From Ch67 sp964491665 (GTDB lineage: Bacteria; Pseudomonadota; Gammaproteobacteria; Pseudomonadales; Ketobacteraceae): a stretch of 18,127 bases of DNA. The stretch spans positions 1 through 18,127 of the forward strand of contig CAZBII010000091.1 in NCBI GenBank assembly GCA_964491665.1, in the 5' to 3' direction. The notes below the pieces were generated by a model. The model saw only the letters and a program-made list of their open reading frames with translations, did not search any database and was not told where the DNA came from. The position numbers and the translations under genes were made by a program. Below, in pieces: positions 15,068 through 18,127 of this stretch (within the stretch, counting starts at the first letter, position 1; each line of letters opens with the position of its first letter).

Positions 15068-15490
15068 TCAGACCGTAAACGCCGTCACCCACAGATCGTG
15101 CTTGTTGCACAGGCTGAGCGCAAAGGCCGCGCCGGAAAAGTCCTTCAGTTCATATTGGGAAATGGCGGCGTTGTCCCTGGCGGGATCGAACATCGTTTCA
15201 CCCAGTACATTCATCTTCGCATCCAGCAGCAGATGCTTCACGATGTAGTGCTCGTAGCCTTTCATTTCATGCGGCGTGGTCACCAGCACCAGCTTGCCGG
15301 AAACTTCCACCACCGGTGAATGGCCGGCGGCTTTTTCCGCCCAGCGTCCCGGTTTTTCCTTCGTGTAATAAAAGCCGCCGGCCAGTGGCGTGGCCAGCGC
15401 GTCGGTTTCGGCGCGGGCAGTCACGGCGGGCAACACCAGGCCAGCGGCGCTGCCAGCCAGTCCCAATCCTACAAAATGACGACGATCCAT
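15068..15490 (-). CDS. Tat-exported superoxide-reductase-like protein (desulfoferrodoxin family)
   Basis: 140 residues. A twin-arginine-type signal (MDRRHFVGLGLAGSAAGLVL) ends near TARA-E28. The mature part has the ligand pattern of the superoxide reductase (neelaredoxin) Fe site: H57 (GHSPVVEV), H74 and H81 (TPHEMKGYEHYIVKH), and C128 with H131 (SLCNKHDLW). The Cys-Asn-x-His spacing matches known enzymes, but the H74-H81 gap is seven residues, one more than the six I recall for the Pyrococcus enzyme. The family reduces superoxide to peroxide without making oxygen; a periplasmic location is inferred from the signal. A strong AAGGAG site (plus-strand 15498-15503) 7 nt before ATG 15490 fixes the start and rules out a 43-codon upstream extension. 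It follows the TetR gene by 91 nt on the same strand. Desulfoferrodoxin-type Cys4 iron ligands are absent. Confidence 0.8.
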   Translation of the reverse strand: MDRRHFVGLGLAGSAAGLVLPAVTARAETDALATPLAGGFYYTKEKPGRWAEKAAGHSPVVEVSGKLVLVTTPHEMKGYEHYIVKHLLLDAKMNVLGETMFDPARDNAAISQYELKDFSGAAFALSLCNKHDLWVTAFTV

Positions 15491-15497
15491 GATTTCT

Positions 15498-15503
15498 CTC
15501 CTT
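15498..15503 (-). promoter_or_regulatory. Ribosome-binding site of the superoxide-reductase-like gene
   Basis: The minus-strand sequence AAGGAG lies 7 nt upstream of ATG 15490, a near-ideal spacing. It decides the start just before the twin-arginine motif. Confidence 0.8.
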
Positions 15504-15581
15504 GTCGGTGTGTGTCGGTGGAATGGCAAACGGCGCAAGCCTATGCCAGCGCGCCACACCGCAACAAGCGATTTATTCACA

Positions 15582-16304
15582 TCACGGAGGATCGGTGTCG
15601 TTTCCGGTCGCGGGCGCATCCGGTGCTGCCGGCAGCAGCGGAAACAATGCGCGCGGGTCCGTGGGCTGCTCGCCCAGATAGCGCTGTTTCAGCGCCGGCA
15701 GATTGGGCTGCTCACTGGCGCAGACGTAAGGTTCGGTCATGCAGATCACCTGGTAGATCGCGCGCTGCAGCAGTTCGCGGGTGACACTGGTTTCATTGTT
15801 CTGCACCGCAATCGATTGCAGGAACGAGGACCACGAAATGATCAGCACCCAGATGTTGAGGATCAGCGCATCGATCTGCGGGATGCTGGCGTTGAGAATG
15901 CCCGCCGCCGTCATGCCCAGCAGGATGTTGCGGCCGTCATCCACGGTGCGCAAGGAAAACGCGCGGTAGGCTGAACGCAGGCGTTCATCATCCTGCAACA
16001 GATGCTGCAGGTCGCGGTGCAGGAAACGGTAGTCCCACATGCTGTTCAGGATCGCTTCCAGATAGCGCACCTTGTCCTGGAACGTCGGCTGGCGCCCCTG
16101 CGGCAGCGCCATGAACCCCTGCACTTCCTGCTGGTAGCGCAGGAACAGCTGGAAGACGATCTCGTGCTTGTTGCGGAAATGGTAATACAGGTTGCCGGGA
16201 CTGATGCCCAGCGCGGCGGCGATGTGGTTGGTGGAGACGTTGCGCTCGCCCCGGTCGTTGAACAGGCGCAGGGCGGCAGTGAGGATCCTGTCTTTGGTTT
16301 TCAT
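15582..16304 (-). CDS. TetR family transcriptional regulator (PhaD-like)
   Basis: 240 residues. The N-terminal TetR DNA-binding domain is clear: KTKDRILTAALRLFNDRGE (2-20), then the helix-turn-helix VSTNHIAAALGISPGNLYYH (23-42) and FRNKHEI. This opening resembles PhaD, the TetR-type regulator of Pseudomonas PHA clusters; the C-terminal ligand domain (about 60-215) was not matched to a known subfamily, and a Pro/Asp-rich tail follows. ATG 16304 is preceded directly by an in-frame GTG (16305-16307), which is an equally possible start. It begins 10 nt after the end of the DUF1569-like gene and lies upstream of the superoxide-reductase-like gene, so the three may be co-transcribed. Its target is unknown; the PhaC-like gene 0.5 kb away is one candidate. 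Confidence 0.9.
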   Translation of the reverse strand: MKTKDRILTAALRLFNDRGERNVSTNHIAAALGISPGNLYYHFRNKHEIVFQLFLRYQQEVQGFMALPQGRQPTFQDKVRYLEAILNSMWDYRFLHRDLQHLLQDDERLRSAYRAFSLRTVDDGRNILLGMTAAGILNASIPQIDALILNIWVLIISWSSFLQSIAVQNNETSVTRELLQRAIYQVICMTEPYVCASEQPNLPALKQRYLGEQPTDPRALFPLLPAAPDAPATGNDTDPP

Positions 16305-16314
16305 CACCGGATTG

Positions 16315-16881
16315 TCACGCCGCCTGCCCGAACGCCGAGAAATGATTGGCCAGATGCATCGCGTGGGCCTGCTCGTATTCCGCCTTGCTCAGCTCACCAT
16401 AGGCAAAATGCGGCGGCAGCGCGCCGCTCCACTGGCGGAAACCGGTAACGGCCTGCTGCAGGCGCTGCAATGCCTGCGCGACGTCGGCATCTGCCGGCAG
16501 CGCCGGTGCGCCGGGGATGGGTTCGGCCAGGTTGTGCGTCATGCGGCCACGGGCACTGAACAGCTGAAAGGCTGCCGCGCCCACCGTGCGCTGGAACAGG
16601 GCGGATTTCGGCTCGGGAAATCCGGTCATGGAATATTCGATACTCTGTGCGCAGTGATGCAGGGTCTGCGCCCAGTTCCAGGCCGTGGCGGGTGGGAGCG
16701 GCGCCGGTGCCGACAGCCGCGCCAGTTCCGCCAGCGCGTCCTCCAGCGACGCAAACTGCAACTGGCGATCGTTGGCGGCGGGGGAACAACCGCTCAGGCT
16801 GCTGCCCAGCAGACCCGTGACGGCGGCGCCCGCAGACAGGGCCAGCAGACGGCGGCGATTCAGAGGCAGTGACGAAGTCAT
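16315..16881 (-). CDS. Tat-type lipoprotein, DUF1569 family (DinB-like fold)
   Basis: 188 residues. The N-terminus has a twin-arginine-like stretch (NRRRLLALSAGAAVTGLL, 8-25) followed by a lipobox LSGC with C32, so export as a lipoprotein is predicted. The rest resembles the DUF1569 family, as shown by WAQTLHHCAQSIEYSMTGFP, GRMTHNLAEPIPGAP and the C-terminal FAYGELSKAEYEQAHAMHL plus ANH; the His residues would fit a DinB-like metal-binding helical bundle, which is inference. Function is unknown. ATG 16881 is chosen because the signal peptide starts there; the 45-codon in-frame extension upstream is Arg/Pro-rich and runs into the 3' end of the Ada-like gene. It lies 83 nt after that gene and 10 nt before the TetR gene. 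Confidence 0.8.
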   Translation of the reverse strand: MTSSLPLNRRRLLALSAGAAVTGLLGSSLSGCSPAANDRQLQFASLEDALAELARLSAPAPLPPATAWNWAQTLHHCAQSIEYSMTGFPEPKSALFQRTVGAAAFQLFSARGRMTHNLAEPIPGAPALPADADVAQALQRLQQAVTGFRQWSGALPPHFAYGELSKAEYEQAHAMHLANHFSAFGQAA

Positions 16882-16964
16882 GGGCAGGTCCGGCTCCCGG
16901 CAGGCAGAGATGAGTGGCGGGATTCTAGCGCGATCAGGCCACCGGCGCCCACCGGGACCTGGCG

Positions 16965-17840
16965 TCAGGGCAGATCGCCACTGCCGTCCTGTCCGGCGCA
17001 CGCCGCGGATTCCCACGCGATCATCGCCTGCTTGCGCGGCACGCCCCAGCGGTAATGGCTCAGTTCACCGCTCTTGCGGATGACACGGTGACAGGGAATG
17101 AGAAAAGCCACCGGATTGCGGCCGATCGCCGACCCCACCGCCCGCATGCCCTGCGGCGATCCCACCTGCCGGGCGATGTTTTCATAGGTGGTGAGACTGC
17201 CCGGCGGAATGTTGATGAGCGCTTCCCACACCTTGAGCTGGAAGTTGGTGCCTTTCAGCAGCAGCGGCACCGGCGGGCGACCGGCTGCCGGCTGGAACAG
17301 GTCGTCGATATAGCGCCGGGTCAGGGCCTCATCCTGCTGCAATGTGGCCAGCGCCCACTCCGCCTGCAGCTCGGCGACGGCAGGCGCCGCCTCATCGCCC
17401 TCCAGAAAGGACAGCTTGCAGATGCCCCGCGATGTGACCGCGATCAGGCACTGGCCGAACGGCGTCGGGTGCACTCCCCAGGCAATCGTCAGCCCCGCGC
17501 CCTGCTGCCGGTATTCCCCCGGCGTCATCGCATCGCAGGTCACCAGCAGATCGTGCAGCCGGCTTTTGGTGCTGAGCCCCGCCGCCAGCGCCGCCGCTTC
17601 CACCGAGTGATCCGCCAGCAGGCTTTTCGCATATTCCTTGGTGAGGAACTGCAGGAAACGCTTGGGGGAAATGCCGGCCCAGCGGGTGAACATGCGCTGG
17701 AAGTGATATTCGCTGACACCGACATATTCGGTGATGTCCCGCAGGGACGGCTGTTCCTCCACCCGGCGGGCGAGAAATTCGATGGTGCGGGCCACCCGCT
17801 GGTAATCCCGGCTGTGCTGCTGCATGTCGTCGTCCATCAT
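16965..17840 (-). CDS. Ada-like AraC/methylated-DNA-cysteine S-methyltransferase fusion
   Basis: 291 residues in two domains. Residues about 10-112 are an AraC-type helix-turn-helix region (LRDITEYVGVSEYHFQRMF, then ISPKRFLQF). Residues about 118-280 are an O6-methylguanine-DNA methyltransferase domain with NFQLKVWEAL, the PPGSLTTYENIA stretch and the active-site IPCHRV (C250). Such proteins remove methyl groups from O6-methylguanine by suicide transfer and may activate repair genes. The N-terminal Ada Zn/phosphotriester domain is missing, so this is the short Ada-like form. ATG 17840 has an AGGGA element about 8 nt upstream; ATG 17858, six codons earlier, is the alternative. It appears to lead a minus-strand group with the DUF1569-like, TetR and superoxide-reductase-like genes. 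Confidence 0.92.
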   Translation of the reverse strand: MMDDDMQQHSRDYQRVARTIEFLARRVEEQPSLRDITEYVGVSEYHFQRMFTRWAGISPKRFLQFLTKEYAKSLLADHSVEAAALAAGLSTKSRLHDLLVTCDAMTPGEYRQQGAGLTIAWGVHPTPFGQCLIAVTSRGICKLSFLEGDEAAPAVAELQAEWALATLQQDEALTRRYIDDLFQPAAGRPPVPLLLKGTNFQLKVWEALINIPPGSLTTYENIARQVGSPQGMRAVGSAIGRNPVAFLIPCHRVIRKSGELSHYRWGVPRKQAMIAWESAACAGQDGSGDLP

Positions 17841-17903
17841 GGCGGTATCCCTGGCCATCCACTGTTACCGATTCGTGGACGCCAGCATATACCGGGCGGG
17901 TCC

Positions 17904-17941
17904 GGGTGTCGGCCCGATTGTTGCGGGGTGTCGGCCCGATT
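17904..17941. repeat. Two 16-bp direct repeats with 22-bp period
   Basis: GGGTGTCGGCCCGATT occurs exactly at 17904-17919 and again at 17926-17941. A shorter third match, TGTCGGCCCG, is at 18058-18067. They lie upstream of the Ada-like gene. A 22-bp period is about two helical turns, as for paired regulator sites on one DNA face, but a chance local duplication is also possible. Confidence 0.7.
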
Positions 17942-17975
17942 AAGCCGGCCCTCTTGACCTGACCCCCCACCCTGC

Positions 17976-17998
17976 CGGAGTATACGGCGTATACCCCG
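17976..17998. promoter_or_regulatory. Operator-like 23-bp inverted repeat
   Basis: Arms CGGAGTATAC (17976-17985) and GTATACCCCG (17989-17998) pair at nine of ten positions around a GGC centre. A TTGACC hexamer at 17954-17959 lies 16 bp upstream, so the dyad could overlap a plus-strand promoter reading toward the right edge. The binding protein is unknown. Confidence 0.5.
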
Positions 17999-18056
17999 AT
18001 GGAGGCACGCCCGTGGCTTCCATTCCATAACAACAAAACACACAGGAGTATCCCGG

Positions 18057-18127
<71 letters not shown>

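Overview
The window looks like part of a GC-rich gammaproteobacterial chromosome, most like a Pseudomonas/Alcanivorax-type marine or soil bacterium. This is inferred from the GC-rich codon use, a two-gene PqiA plus multi-MCE lipid-transport locus, a PhaC-like hydrolase, a PhaD-like TetR regulator and a giant thrombospondin type 3 (TSP3) lipoprotein. No rRNA, tRNA, CRISPR array, transposase or phage gene was seen. The last ~56 bases are a G/C homopolymer that looks like a sequencing or assembly artefact, so the right edge should not be trusted.

Left block (1-5820, all minus strand, probably one transcription unit read right to left): two PqiA-type membrane proteins that overlap, then a six-MCE-domain PqiB/LetB-like protein that also overlaps, a UbiA/MenA-type prenyltransferase, a TerC-family membrane protein, and the N-terminal part of a long-chain acyl-CoA synthetase that runs off the left edge. 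The shared theme is envelope lipid and membrane biology.

Middle block: rmlA (5944-6837, plus), a lone dTDP-sugar gene, converges on a 2215-residue predicted lipoprotein (6937-13584, minus). A strong bidirectional hairpin terminator lies between them. The lipoprotein has a lipobox, a poly-Gly linker, an N-terminal domain, about 22 TSP3-like Ca-binding units, a beta-rich module, six more TSP3 units and a second, diverged copy of the same module. Inside the main array there is an 888-nt (296-residue) segmental duplication.

Right block: a 369-bp divergent intergenic region, then a PhaC-like alpha/beta hydrolase (13954-15063, plus). Four minus-strand genes follow, possibly an operon read right to left: an Ada-like AraC/methyltransferase, a Tat-type lipoprotein of the DUF1569 family, a PhaD-like TetR regulator and a Tat-exported superoxide-reductase-like (desulfoferrodoxin family) protein. 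The operon has a stress or repair flavour. Upstream of it, at the right end, are a 16-bp direct repeat, a 23-bp operator-like dyad and a ribosome-binding site plus ATG that run into the artefactual poly-G.

The most notable items are the giant TSP3 lipoprotein with its nested duplications, the A-B-A-B-A-B arrangement of the MCE domains, and the exported superoxide-reductase-like protein beside a DNA-alkylation-repair gene. None of these can be shown to be a new system from sequence alone.
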